A DNA stretch of 64,000 nucleotides, from the NCBI GenBank assembly GCA_963678675.1, contig OY783193.1:2053501-2117500 (forward strand). The letters run 5' to 3'. A program made the translations under genes and the position numbers. Source of the stretch: Xiphydria camelus (lineage: Eukaryota > Arthropoda > Insecta > Hymenoptera > Xiphydriidae). A model generated the notes under the pieces. The model saw nothing but the letters and a program-made list of their open reading frames with translations, had not been told where the DNA came from and searched no databases. Shown one piece after another: positions 1-12,465 of the stretch (within the stretch, counting starts at the first letter, position 1; every line of letters starts with the position of its first letter).

Positions 1-2448
1 AGATGAAGCGAGGAAGGTCGAGACGTCAAAGTGGCTCGAAAGCCATTTCGGAAGCGAATCTCGTTCCTCGCACGGCTCTCTCGAACCGGATGATCCGCCC
101 GTGCACACGGGGACGAACACCAGCTTCATCAACGTTACCATGAAGTCGCTGCCAATCCAGAGCACAGCCAGAGACCGGGAGTACGCGAATGCCAATTCTA
201 GTCGTCATCGAGTTTCCGGACGCGATTCCAATTCACCCTCCGGATATTTTCACGGCATCAGCGAGTGGTCCGAAAGATATCAGGGTTCAGGTGAGTACTT
301 CGGAAATAATCGAAAATGACACTGTAAAAAAGATTCGATACCTCTGTAAACCGATATCTATCCCATATTGATACTAATCCTGCGGCGTAAAGCGAGTATT
401 AGAGAAAATCGCGTGTTCTTTTTTTAGATAAGCAAAATAATTACCCAAGAACGTCCTCGCCATCGCATTACGCAACGGAACCTGTGAGGAGTAACGGCTA
501 CTCGCAGGAGAACAGCAGAAATCAGGTGGAGTCATCGTATAATCGCACGTACGAATCGAGTCGACGTCAGCAGGAGCATCAGGAGCAACAGCGTCACGAC
601 GCCCCTTCTCCTCCTCTTCGTAGGAGAGTTCGCGAACAGGTGCGTAAGGAAATGCACATAAAAAATTCTCGAGAAATGATCCGACTGAGAGAAGTAGACA
701 TTAATTTAGATGTACGCGTTACCGTCTAGTTGCAGTTGGCAGCGAAAGCCGAGGAGAAGAACAACTATAACGATCGTACGTCCAGTCCGGTCCACGTGGT
801 CCAGAGGACGTGGGAGAGTCGTAGCAGGAACGTCCAGGGTCAAAATATCGACCGCGAGGCTCACAGATACGGCCCGCAGAAGACCTCTCAAAGGTCGCGT
901 TCGACATCGCCGATTCCTGCGGTCACATCCACCGTGCGAAGGGATAAAAAGAGTCCGGATGAATCTGTGGCGTCTCGAACGTCGAACAAGAGTATGTTGA
1001 ATCTTCCCTCCGATCGCTAATGTAGTCAATCTGCAAAATAAAGTTTTTGAATAAACAGTGTCGAATAGTGGAAACAGCTTATTAATTGCAATTATTCCGT
1101 TACCTGTAAACTCGTGCCCTAGATTAGTATACGTCTCTAAAAGTCATATTTCCATCTGCAAATACGTCTTAGCAATATCAATAAAAAAAGATCATAGGTA
1201 ACGAGATGATCGCACTCGAGGAACTGCGCTTTGTAGATCGGTTAATAATAATCCGATCACCTTTTCCACGCCTATTTATGTTACAGCATCGAGTCAGTCC
1301 AAGTATAAAATCGGCGAGTCCTTCAGGAAGCTCGTGGGAAAGTTGCGCTCGGCCAGCACGGAGAGGAAGAACAAGCGCAGCGGCGGTTCGACTTCTCAGC
1401 TGACACAAACGGACGATAGCTCGACATATCTCCAGTATAACGTCATCGATCGCAACATACCCCTAGTGAGCGAATACGATGCCGAGGATAAGCCTCCGGA
1501 GAGGCCACCGCGTTCGCCGAAGACCGGGAAGGTCATCAGGTCAGCCAAGATGAACGATAACCACGAGCAGTGGCAGAGGAACGATTCGTCGGCCCCACCG
1601 GTCCACCGATACTACCTGGGAGAGGACCCTTTTGGAGGGAGCATATACGGTCGCGAGAAGGGATACAGGGATGCTAAACCCCCTGGGAGACAGCGGACGC
1701 CGGGGAGATTTGGAGCGGAAGCAGAGTACAGGTAGATGGAGTAATGTATCTTCTAGTTTTATTTAGTATTCAGGAAGAAAGTATGAATTTCGGCGGAAGA
1801 GTATTCCTATAAAATTGGAGAAGGAGCGACGATAACGAAGGAAAATTGTTTTCCAGCGTGGAATCAAATTCCCTCGGTAGATTCAGCAAATCTACCAGCA
1901 GACTGGCCAATGACTACGATAGGGACGAGCAGTTTCGCAGCGTTCAGACGCTACCGAGGAAGCTGCACTATACCGCGCAATCTCGGCAGACGCAGCAATC
2001 CCAGAATCAGCGGCATCACGTCAACGTTGTGAAGCAGAGCAATCGGACTGTCTCGCGATCACCGCAGTCGACGGTGCGGTCCAACAAAGCGCGTCAGTAT
2101 GGGAGTATGATCAACATTTCTATCAAGAACGCGGTGACGGCACCGAAAGGGCCTAAACGCGATCAGTATCCGGAGCAGAAGCACGGAGACATCGGCAAGA
2201 GCGTCCTTCAGGGACCGGCCAAGCCGGAACGGACGTACAAATCTTCTTTGTCGCGCAGTAAGAGCTTTAACGTGGAGGCCAGCAGAAACGGCGTAGATTT
2301 CACGTCACCCAGCAGCATCCCTTACAAGTCGAATCTTCAATTGAATCGCCTCGACGAGAACCCGGCACCGCTGAAGAGTCCCGGTATCCTCGCTAGCATC
2401 AGCCGCAGCAATCGAGATCTCTTCAAGGCCGCTAAATACGAATATTAA
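1..2448 (+). CDS. 3' part of a low-complexity Ser/Arg/Gln-rich protein gene, function unknown
   Basis: The 5' end lies before the window. Five exons join in phase: 1-290, 428-639, 730-991, 1287-1731 and 1857-2448, all with GT-AG borders, ending in TAA at 2446-2448. The encoded C-terminal part is about 600 residues, rich in Ser, Arg, Gln and Asn, and looks mostly disordered. The best-ordered stretch starts exon 4 (KYKIGESFRKLVGKLRSAS), a basic amphipathic segment that could be a short helix or membrane/actin-binding motif; that is a guess. A proline-rich segment (PPERPPRSPKTGK) follows. No transmembrane segment or catalytic motif is seen. An AATAAA hexamer at 2449-2454 directly follows the stop. 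The gene is convergent with the VKOR gene. I do not recognise the family. Confidence 0.75.
992..1056 (+). other. possible alternative last exon end with intronic poly(A) signals
   Basis: If the donor at 992 is not used, exon 3 reads on for nine residues (SMLNLPSDR) to a stop at 1018-1020. Two AATAAA hexamers follow closely, near 1037-1042 and 1050-1055. This arrangement fits premature intronic polyadenylation giving a shorter isoform. It is inferred from sequence only; short AT-rich hexamers are also common by chance. Confidence 0.35.
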
Positions 2449-3294
2449 AATAAATTCAACAGTTAGTACTTGTTGCTTTGACAGAGCGGCATCGACAGTG
2501 CAAATACAAAGAGAAGAAGAGTGCGAAAGTTTAAGAATCGAGATTTCCATATTTCCGAATAGAATTACTGAGCAATTAAAAACTGCCGATATTTATCTCG
2601 GATTTCATTCCGACAAGGAAGTCTCGGCTTTAAACCACGCTATATTTCACGTGCCTTTCTCGGATTACCGTTAAGTCCGCAAATAATACTTCTATTAAAT
2701 CTTATTATCCGCGATTAAATGTAATCCAATTATACGTATTAACGAATTAACCATCGCGGAAAGATTCGGTGGCGAAATATTTGTACTTATTTTATATTAT
2801 CTAAAAGCGATAACTATCTCTTTCACTAATTTTATATGAGGCACCTTAGAGTAACCGATATGAACGTACTTATCACAATGTACATATATATTATTATATC
2901 CACGAGTCATAACAAGTCTTACGCCAAATTGAAGTACGTAGCGTCGAGAATTGAGCGTGACGATTGCTCGAAATGCAGTCTCCAGTGTTTTTTTTTTCAT
3001 GTACGTTTTACACAGTAATTATTATTATTATTATTATAGCTTAGACTAAGTTAGCGGAATTTCATAATTGTACACACGCACTCGTTACCGTCCACTACTC
3101 ATATTACTTCTGCCAGTCCGTTTTTAAAATCGAAATCATTGTCATCGTGTCATGCGTATTACGTATACAATACTGGAGTATAAGATCGTTCCATATAAGT
3201 TTTGCATTAGACAAAATATAGAGTAAAAAAAGTAAATATTTCGTGTAACAATATTTCGTTCGAACTTGAGTACGCCGCGCGCTGCTCGAACGGT
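2449..3294. other. convergent intergenic region with an (ATT)n microsatellite
   Basis: This 846-base gap separates two genes transcribed towards each other and should hold both 3' UTRs. The AATAAA at 2449-2454 belongs to the left gene. A short ATT microsatellite lies at 3018-3038. No coding exon is convincing here; the small ORFs on both strands lack splice support and family resemblance. Confidence 0.6.
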
Positions 3295-3999
3295 TTAATG
3301 CAATTTCTTTTTCAATCCCCAATTCCTTCGAGCTATCGCTCGGTATTTCTTGACCCCAAGAGCGAGCACTATCACGTTGACTGCGTATGTAGTAACGCAA
3401 ACAGTGCAGATAGCGTTCAGTAGGTAGAGGAGATACGCCAGATAAACGGAACCGATGTTCGACAGGATTCCCAGAGCAATCACGGCGGACGCGCCGCAGA
3501 GACTGTTGCTAATGCCTGAAAGCAGAAGATAAATTCGACGGTGACACGACGTCGCGCGATCGATGCGGATGACGCAAATCAAGGGAAGAAGGGACTCACT
3601 TATCGTCGCGAGGATGCTGTAAAATACAAGACCGTATACGCTATTCGGCACGTGAAAAACCGAATTCTCGGAGATGATTCCGAAGCCCTTTCCGAATCTG
3701 AAACATTCAAACGGAACCTCGTAATCCACGTCATCGACGTATAACGCTGCGTTCGTCAACGCATCATAACGCAACCGCAAGTCGAGTAACGCGCAAGAAA
3801 CATGATGAATACTGTGTACTCACTCTGACATGAAGACTTTCGAGCAGCTCAGTCTCTCGCTTATATCGCACATCGCTTCGTACGATTCGTCGCGCTCCTT
3901 CGACGTCTCGACGATGTAGGCATAGTAGGAGAGAGCGAGGCCCGCCAGGCACGTCAGCACGAGCCCGACGTTGATTTGCAGCAACGATCCTGAACTCAT
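3295..3999 (-). CDS. Vkor: vitamin K epoxide reductase complex subunit 1-like (VKOR)
   Basis: This is an integral ER membrane oxidoreductase that reduces vitamin K epoxide using a thioredoxin-like CXXC. Three exons join in phase: 3824-3999, 3600-3697 and 3295-3515, giving 164 residues, close to the 163 of human VKORC1. Visible hallmarks are the paired loop cysteines ([12 protein letters not shown]), the GKGFG segment after them, and the active-site CXXC in [12 protein letters not shown] near residue 130. Several hydrophobic segments match the four-helix fold. The start at 3999 was chosen because it gives the short N-terminus usual for the family; an in-frame ATG 48 bases upstream would add 16 residues. 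All catalytic cysteines are present, so it should be active. Confidence 0.93.
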
Positions 4000-5485
4000 T
4001 TTCTTTTCCAAATTTAAAATTGACAATGGTTGGCCGACACCAGTCAATCGAATGCACGAGCTTTACCAGTGCACTGAGCGGTACTCCGTCTTTCGTACTA
4101 CCAGCATATCTGCGCGTGATATCGTTCGCAAGGATAGCGCCTCGTGGCTCGCGCTTAGTGCGCATGCTCAAGATAATAATGACGATGGGGTTTCAGTAAT
4201 CTTAAACGAGTTTTTAGATGCAACATAATTATTGCCCCGACGGTAGTCATCGCACAGACGAATTAAAAGGGTGCACCGTCACGAATATCTGACTTTACAT
4301 TCTTACGAGTCCCAGATTTATGCGGTATACCTGTAGTGTTTACCGCAAAGCGACGAGTTGAGTCTGGCTTTAAATCCATTGAATTTAATCGATTTTGTTT
4401 ACGAGCTACGAGCGTTCGTGCGGAAGTCGAACGCGTCCTGCTCCATTAGGGGATGACGGCATTTGCATAACGAAAGTATCCGACTGAAATAATACAACGT
4501 TGCGCGCTCTAGTACGAAACGACCGATTGAATAAATCCTAAACACACTTTGAATGTTTTGTGGTATGTTGCAACAACACGTGGAATTTCATTAGTTTGAA
4601 GTAGAATTTATTTGATGTCCGACTTATCAAGACTGTACAATACTTAATTGATTTTAAAGTAACTTTATCTTACGCAGTACCGCATCTAAAAAGTTCTGAA
4701 TGAAATTCTTATCTCGATGAGGGAGAAAACAATTTCACACGATGTATTATGACGTTATACCGTATTATGCTTATCCACGCGGAATTGACTCGCATTGCAA
4801 AAGGCTCTGCTTAAGATCGCGCTGGTCCAGATTCTAAGTATGTAACTGATAATAGGAAAAGAGAGTGGATAATACATTTAAAACCTCTTTCATCGCGTCC
4901 AATGTAAGACAGGATTAAACAGAGAGAATTTTTACGAAAAATACAATTTTGCAGGAGCGCGTCCTTAAGAAGAGTCTACAGAGAGCCAGTATCCGCGATC
5001 CTTTCAGCTCAATATTTATTTCGTTCCTCATTAACGGACTTAAGTGAAATTAAAACCGACTTACCATTTCAGGACGTACAAACACTTAGTATATACTATA
5101 ATAGAGTAATACAGTTCCTGCCAGATCGGAAGGACGTGCGCATCAGCGTGTAGTTGAAAATCACCGATAAGCAAGGTTTAAACGAGCGATTAGAAAGTAT
5201 GAAGCGAATACCAAAATAATAGTTGTATTTGACAATTCTACAGTTCGTTACTTTGGCAGGAACTTTTCGTCGAGTATCGCTGAATTAACGACGCTACTGC
5301 GCGCTTTAACATCTCGATTCTGTGATGATAAAATTTCGCACGAGCTGCTTTTTCTTTATAACGTACATCGCTGCTGATTAGCATAAAAACGCAGAGTGAA
5401 GATGTAGAGGAAAATACAAATGCTTAGCGTATAGTGACGCGCAGCTGGAATACACTGACTTTGCGAGCTGGATAAATAAAAACGT
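4000..5485. other. gene-free stretch between VKOR and UBC9
   Basis: About 1.5 kb holding the upstream region of the VKOR gene and the downstream region of the UBC9 gene, which are both on the minus strand. No ORF with family resemblance or paired splice sites was found. The sequence is AT-rich without obvious long repeats. Confidence 0.55.
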
Positions 5486-6377
<892 letters not shown>

Positions 6378-7456
6378 TAATCTGAAAGAGGAAAAAGACG
6401 CGGTGTTGTCGTTAACTCAACGCGAATTCAAACCAAGGTCGCTCGACCACAATTCGACAATTGATATTACCGCTTTGAGCAACGACACCACTGGTTTCAA
6501 ATAATCGGCACTTTATGCCTCCAAATCTCAAACACTTTCGGCAGCGATAAACGCGAAGCGACGATTCAGAAGCAAGACCTGTTTGTCTTCGAAAATGCGA
6601 TGAAAAGGGGCGCTATCATTTCGGCTCCGTTCATAGAGCATGTGTGGACAAAAATAGTTTGCTCCGTCGGTTTGGAGGGGATCCACAAAATTCTGGACAA
6701 GTTTTGTGGCGGTATACGCGACGATTTAAACCTGGATCAGTTAAGTATTATATCGAAGATAAAATCACTGATGGGTATTTGTTAAGTAAAATTGTACTTA
6801 CATTCACATAGGTATACCGCATAATATTTAAAATCCATTGCGTTAACATTTCGAAGCATAAATAAACAGATCATTCTCAGATACCTATTCCGTCAAAACA
6901 GTTCTTAACATCACACGCGTATGTTTGGAAAGTACATCAATACTTTTCATTCCACCAAAGAAACGGTAGGTTTTAATGTTGATATAAATACGTAAGAACC
7001 ACTTGTGCCTACCACTTGTATCGAATTACAAAAACAGACAACAATGTACCTACAGCAGACTCATTGGACTCATAATTCGACGCGCATACAGCTCTGATGA
7101 CATCATTGGATACGATTGTCCAAACGTTGATCATATTTTTGCGAAAAATTCGGAACTGTCGCGGGATTTGAAATTATTTCACCGACGCGATAGCACAGGA
7201 AGCGAAATCTCGCTTTGTTACGTCAAATGGTAATGTGACGTTACATTACATCAAGTTACATTTACTCTGTGGAATATGGCTCTAGACGTTACCTGCTCGC
7301 CAAGTGGATGCTTAGTCGTCACTCCGTCGCGGTTCGTCCATCGCTCCGAATGCGCGCGATTCACTGACACAGTCGATGCGAGGAAATCTTCTTCCGAGAG
7401 AGCAGCTTTGCCTCTAATTACACATCAGAACGGGTAACCATTTGAAGAAGGACACC
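6378..7456. promoter_or_regulatory. divergent upstream region of UBC9 and the halfway-like gene
   Basis: A 1.1 kb interval between two start codons facing away from each other. It must contain the 5' UTR and promoter of both genes. I see no clear TATA box or coding exon; a 61-codon ORF at 6600-6785 lacks support. The bidirectional role is inferred from gene layout only. Confidence 0.4.
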
Positions 7457-10400
7457 ATGAAAATAGTATCAGCAACTTACGTCTTCCTGTGAGTATACTC
7501 GACTTCTTCTTTTACATTCGAACGGGTGTGGTACGGAAATCCAGGAAGATCCCCTTCCCACTTTTTTGAAATCCTTCACGTGAGCGCATCTGTCTGAAAG
7601 AAGATACAATATTCATTTTATTTAAAACTACTTAAAAAATAAATAAGGCTCACGTAGAGTGACAACATTTTACGACTAGTTTCGTCGATTCAATTTAATT
7701 TTGTCTTTATATTGAATCATACAAAGTTCGTTCTAACATTTCCTATTCTTATCCGTCGCTCGTATGATATAAGATCTCCTGAATTAGGTAGATGGTTTCT
7801 CCTCTGGCCTATTTTGAGCAAAATATAAAAACAATGTAAAAACGCGGTGCGAGATAATCCCATAAGTAATCCCGCGCGATACAGTTCATATCGGATAATT
7901 TTTACGGGGCTCTTCAACGATCGCGTATGCATATAACCTGGCGCACACGATAATATGTGTACTGTGACAACACCAGTATCACAGACATATGTACAACAGT
8001 ATCATTTGTAGGATTAGATTCTCAAGTACGTATGTATATATGGATAGAGTGGGTAGAGAATTTTGCGTCGGAGTCTGTCGCGCAATGATCAAACGTCATT
8101 TGGAATATTCTCTCATTCTGTAGAAGAAAAAAAGCGTCACGAAGACCAATAGCGTCGACAGAACAAAGTTGTCAATTCGTAAATATTTCCATTGTGACGT
8201 TTTGCAGAAAATTCCGCGTTACAGAATCGTAGAGGAATTAGCGCCACTACATGCCGGCACGAATTATGACCCTATTAACACCTGAGAGATCTAGACGCAT
8301 GCACTATGTCGTGCGCAGTCAAATGTTGGTTCTCTTTGTCGTAAAATAAATAGTCTACCTCCGTCGCTAAATAAAAGGCACGTACATCGATAGATTTCGA
8401 AAGCGCGCGCTCGGAAAGCAATAAATCATAAACGATCGGTATTCGTACGCGTTGGGTCGCGAGAAGCCGTTTATATATTTTTCACAAAGTCAAACGGGAT
8501 CGAGCGTTACACCAACGATAGTGTATGCATATGTACGCTTAAAAGTATTCTCAAATTTGTTACCTTTATATCTTGTGGAAAAACTTGAAAGGAGATTAGA
8601 TAAGGCCGCGTAAAAGCCGTGTTTGCATACTTCACGCCGGCTCTCCTCCGCTAATTCGTTTAACAACATATGCGTGGAGTCGAGATTGTTCATGTCTACT
8701 TCCATGGGAATAATAATTTGGTGACTGGAAATGCAATTCCGTGCGAGCACGCTTAAAGATAATTTCGGCGAGTCTCTTCCGGGGTAAATAAGTACGACCC
8801 CCGTAGTAATTTCCGCGGTGCGCCGCGGGAGCGTTCACAAATTACGTAACGTTAAAAGGGGGTGGCTTTTAAACTTCGCACCCCATGGCGTCTCATAACG
8901 AACGTTAATTTCACGAGGGAGAAAAGTTTTGACGTTTTTCGCGAAATCTCTATTAACCCGCGTAACGAAGAGACGCCCGCTGATTTATATGAGTTCTAAT
9001 AACGCGATGACTCGAAAGCGAGACTACTCGTTACTCTGTACAAAAACGGTACCTTCTTGCGCGATCGTCTCGTTATCACTCGAACGTTTGTTTATCGCAT
9101 CGACTCCAAGAATACTCTTCCTTCGAAAGCCAGCGCGGCGTCGTTTGCTCTTATGATTAACACTCAATTCCCATCCAATGTTCTCGAAATAACGGAGTCA
9201 CGAGGAGCGATGGGATGTGATAATACTGTTTTAACGGATGCGACCACGTTTAGGTATAACTACATAGACTCCCAAATTGTTAACTACGATATAAATTAAT
9301 TGACTTACCAATCAGAGGCGTTCTTCCAAAGATTGAAATGTTTGGCCATTGATCTCTCGCTCGTTGCCGGAAATATGAAAACCGTCAAACCTTAGCAGGG
9401 CAGTAGCACTGGGCGTGACTCTTCAATCTTTGCGAGTCTTTTGTCGAAATGACGAGAATCCCTGCGACTTCAGCAATTCATCGGATGATTGGCAAGGCTG
9501 CCACTCGAAAGACGGCGATACTTACCTCCGCTGTTTCGGCGGACTCCACGGTAAATGGATTTCTGGGTAATGATCCACAACGTATTGCGGATAATCACTA
9601 GATTTAGCGAAAAATTCTTGCAGGACACTTCATCTTTCTGCAATAAATTATAAAATTCCATGTAATTTAGAAATATACCTGTTCTTCGATAATTTTTGGG
9701 CGAATATCGGATAATAATATAGAGTCAATGTATAATATAACTACATATCATAGGGCAGATTTTCAATTTTATAAAGGTCTAAGACTGTTCGAAAACTTGT
9801 TCTCTGTGCGTGGCCGGAAGACGTACTCGAGGCAGGACGTCTACTTCGAAAGTATCCAGAGCTTCGAGACTTCACGATCGCCAATAGCAATTTAACTCGT
9901 TTGTCTACTACGTTTCCCGTGGGAGCAAGGGAACTCGAGGTAGATTTACATTGGATTATAAAAAAGAAATTATTTGTTTTTCTCGCTAATGTATGCATTA
10001 GTGTCGAAGGCTATGCGATGTTTTTGATATCACCTGATCTCTCTCGACAGAAAATAAGTGTTATCGGTACCAGAGTACGGGAGCTTCCTGAGAATGCATT
10101 TTTCGATTTGCCAGGCTTGAAAATTCTTGATTTGAGGAACAACAGCCTTACTAAGCTCAACGCGGAAACCTTCAACGCATCTTCGCTTGAAAGTGTTTAT
10201 CTCACAGGTAGGTCGGTCGATGGAATAAATCTATTTTTTGATAATACAGAACTGGGAAAATAGGGTGGTACTATATTCAGCTTACGAAGGGCGTCTATTC
10301 GATCGTAATTATACATATATGTATGCATATACGATCCCGCATTTCTGAGTTATTATTCAATTTATTTTAAAGTATCCCAATGCAGGTAATCCGTGGAATT

Positions 10401-12209
10401 GTACCCATGACGCGGCATGGATATTGGACACTGAAAACGGCTCGGTAGCGAGGAGAGTCGTTGACAGAGACAAACTCGTATGCGGCGCGCCTTACGAGGG
10501 TCGATCACTCGTACCCGTTATCGAGATAATCAGGGTAAGTCAACCCTATACCGTTCAAAGTATAATACTTTCTCCTTTCGGAAGGAAGATTGGTAATTGC
10601 AATTTGATCGATCAGACACTGAAGGATGAGTGTCGACGCACTGTCTGTACCTGCGACTTGATGTACGTCACCGGTCGAGCAAGTTCTCAAAATTCACGAT
10701 TGAAAGACATGGTGGCATTCATCACGGTAAACTGTAGCCACCGAGAACTGACAGAAATGCCATTATTTTTACCAGCGAGAACGACTACTCTGCGTCTTGA
10801 TGGAAACAAGGTGAATGCACGCGATGAAAAAACCAGTGAACAATGAGAAGTAAATTAATGAAGCATCTTACGTACGTCATGATCGCCTGCAGATTACGGA
10901 CTTGACACCACTGGCGACAAATCCCGTTTACGAGGGAGCGATCGACGTATACTTTGATGATAATCTGGTGGAGTCCGTAGCTCCGTTGGAGGGATCTTCC
11001 TGGCTGGATCGATTTCGCATCCTGAGTCTGCGAGGCAACAAACTGACGGATGTTCGTGATACTGAGAAATTGCTTTGCTAATTTTTACGCGGCTGGTGCG
11101 AGTAATTTTCTCTGTCGAGGGGAACGATTGACGCATAAATGTTTCGTAAAAGGAACAATATCGCGGTTAACGATGATACAATTATCTACAATTTACGCGC
11201 ACGCCGTTTGCGACCTGATTTCATATTGTGGTCGTCATTCAGGTTCCGACATATGCACTGGAAAATGTGCTGCTACAGAATGGAAATGCAGTTGGCATAT
11301 ACCTGGGGAACAATCCTTGGCGATGCGATTGCCTCTTCACACCGGGATTTCAGGTAGGGCGATTTTTATCTGGGTCTCTGAGTCCAAAGACTACCTAATG
11401 CACGAGACACCTTTAATTTATCGCTTTTGGAATTTCTTTGGAAGGGGTCAAACCATTTTTCAGGATCTGCTGATCAGGTATACGAATCTGGTGAAGGACA
11501 TAAATGACATCAGGTGCTGCCCCGCCGAGGGCGACGACAATTCCAACAAATTGGTGAGAACCATATTACTTTACTTTCTCGCTCAGTCTGAGAATTATCA
11601 TCAATGATTTTAATCAAATCGGAGCCAAATCAAAGTTCGAACAGTGACGAATCGCTGATTTATCATTGATTTAATTTTTATCAAAAATGGAATGCGTGGA
11701 TTTAAGCTTATCTTGATCCGCGACAGATCTGTTCCATCCCGTTTAAATTTAGAACGATCTAGCAGTCTTAAAGTACCGATTGGTTCGGGCCAATTGATAT
11801 GCTAATAGTGTGTTTTGTAGTTCAATGAAATGTCGTATCAACCATATGTGCAGATTCTTCGCTTATGCATATTTAAATACAGATCTTGCGTGCCGCGCGA
11901 TGCGCTCGAACTTCTCTCCCCCGCGCAAGGTCTGCGGTATTTTTACTGGAGTTTGTTTGTCGCGGCTTTGTAAGTGCATGTCGCTTGCGAAGGCGAACAC
12001 ATACGAATGACAATTGTCTTTGACAGATTCGTGATCTGACGAGGACGGCAATTTGCATTCCACCAGAGGAGTCTTGGCTGCAACCTCTGGATGTTCTCAA
12101 CGCCGTCCTCGCCGCATTGATCTTCCTCATCCTCGGGAAACTTCTGTACGATTACTGGTCTTTCAAGAAGACCGGAAAGCTACCGTGGATCGTTGCCAAG
12201 ATACCGTGA
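7457..12209 (+). CDS. hfw: leucine-rich repeat membrane protein, probably protein halfway
   Basis: Ten exons: 7457-7488, 9399-9566, 9777-9939, 10051-10207, 10386-10534, 10616-10810, 10893-11051, 11243-11353, 11464-11553 and 12027-12209, about 468 residues. Exon 1 encodes only MKIVSATYVF; joined to exon 2 it makes a clean signal peptide. A Cys-rich N-terminal region (NPCDFSNSSDDWQGCHSKDG) follows, then LRRs, an LRRCT-like segment (NPWNCTHDAAWILD), a CTC-type LRRNT segment (CRRTVCTCDLMYV), more LRRs, a second LRRCT (NNPWRCDCLF), a hydrophobic helix near residues 430-450 and a short basic tail. That order suits the insect protein halfway, but the name is not certain. Weak spots are the AAG acceptor of exon 3 and the GTTCGT donor of exon 7. 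Intron 1 is 1.9 kb with no other gene seen inside. Confidence 0.72.
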
Positions 12210-12465
12210 ATGTGAGTTTACACGGAAAATGCGACATGAAAAGTTCATTGATGAGATACGTTATTTCTGTAAATGCATTTCGCGATACAGTTTATTCCCG
12301 CGCTATGATCTCATCAGATCTCTCTTCGACGTACGAGAAGCTGACTTTTAAAACGATATCTCTGTGTAAAAGAAAACGTTTAAAAATGTACTTGCAGCAG
12401 GAAATATCGAGCAAAATTGACCTGACGAGCTATCGAGGATACAATAGGGTGCAACGCGACGTTAA

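Noticed and set aside
9759..9939. Frameshifted or broken LRR exon
   Set aside because: Using the donor after 9566 and the AAG acceptor before 9777 restores an uninterrupted frame, so a pseudogene is not needed. The weak acceptor is noted as a finding.
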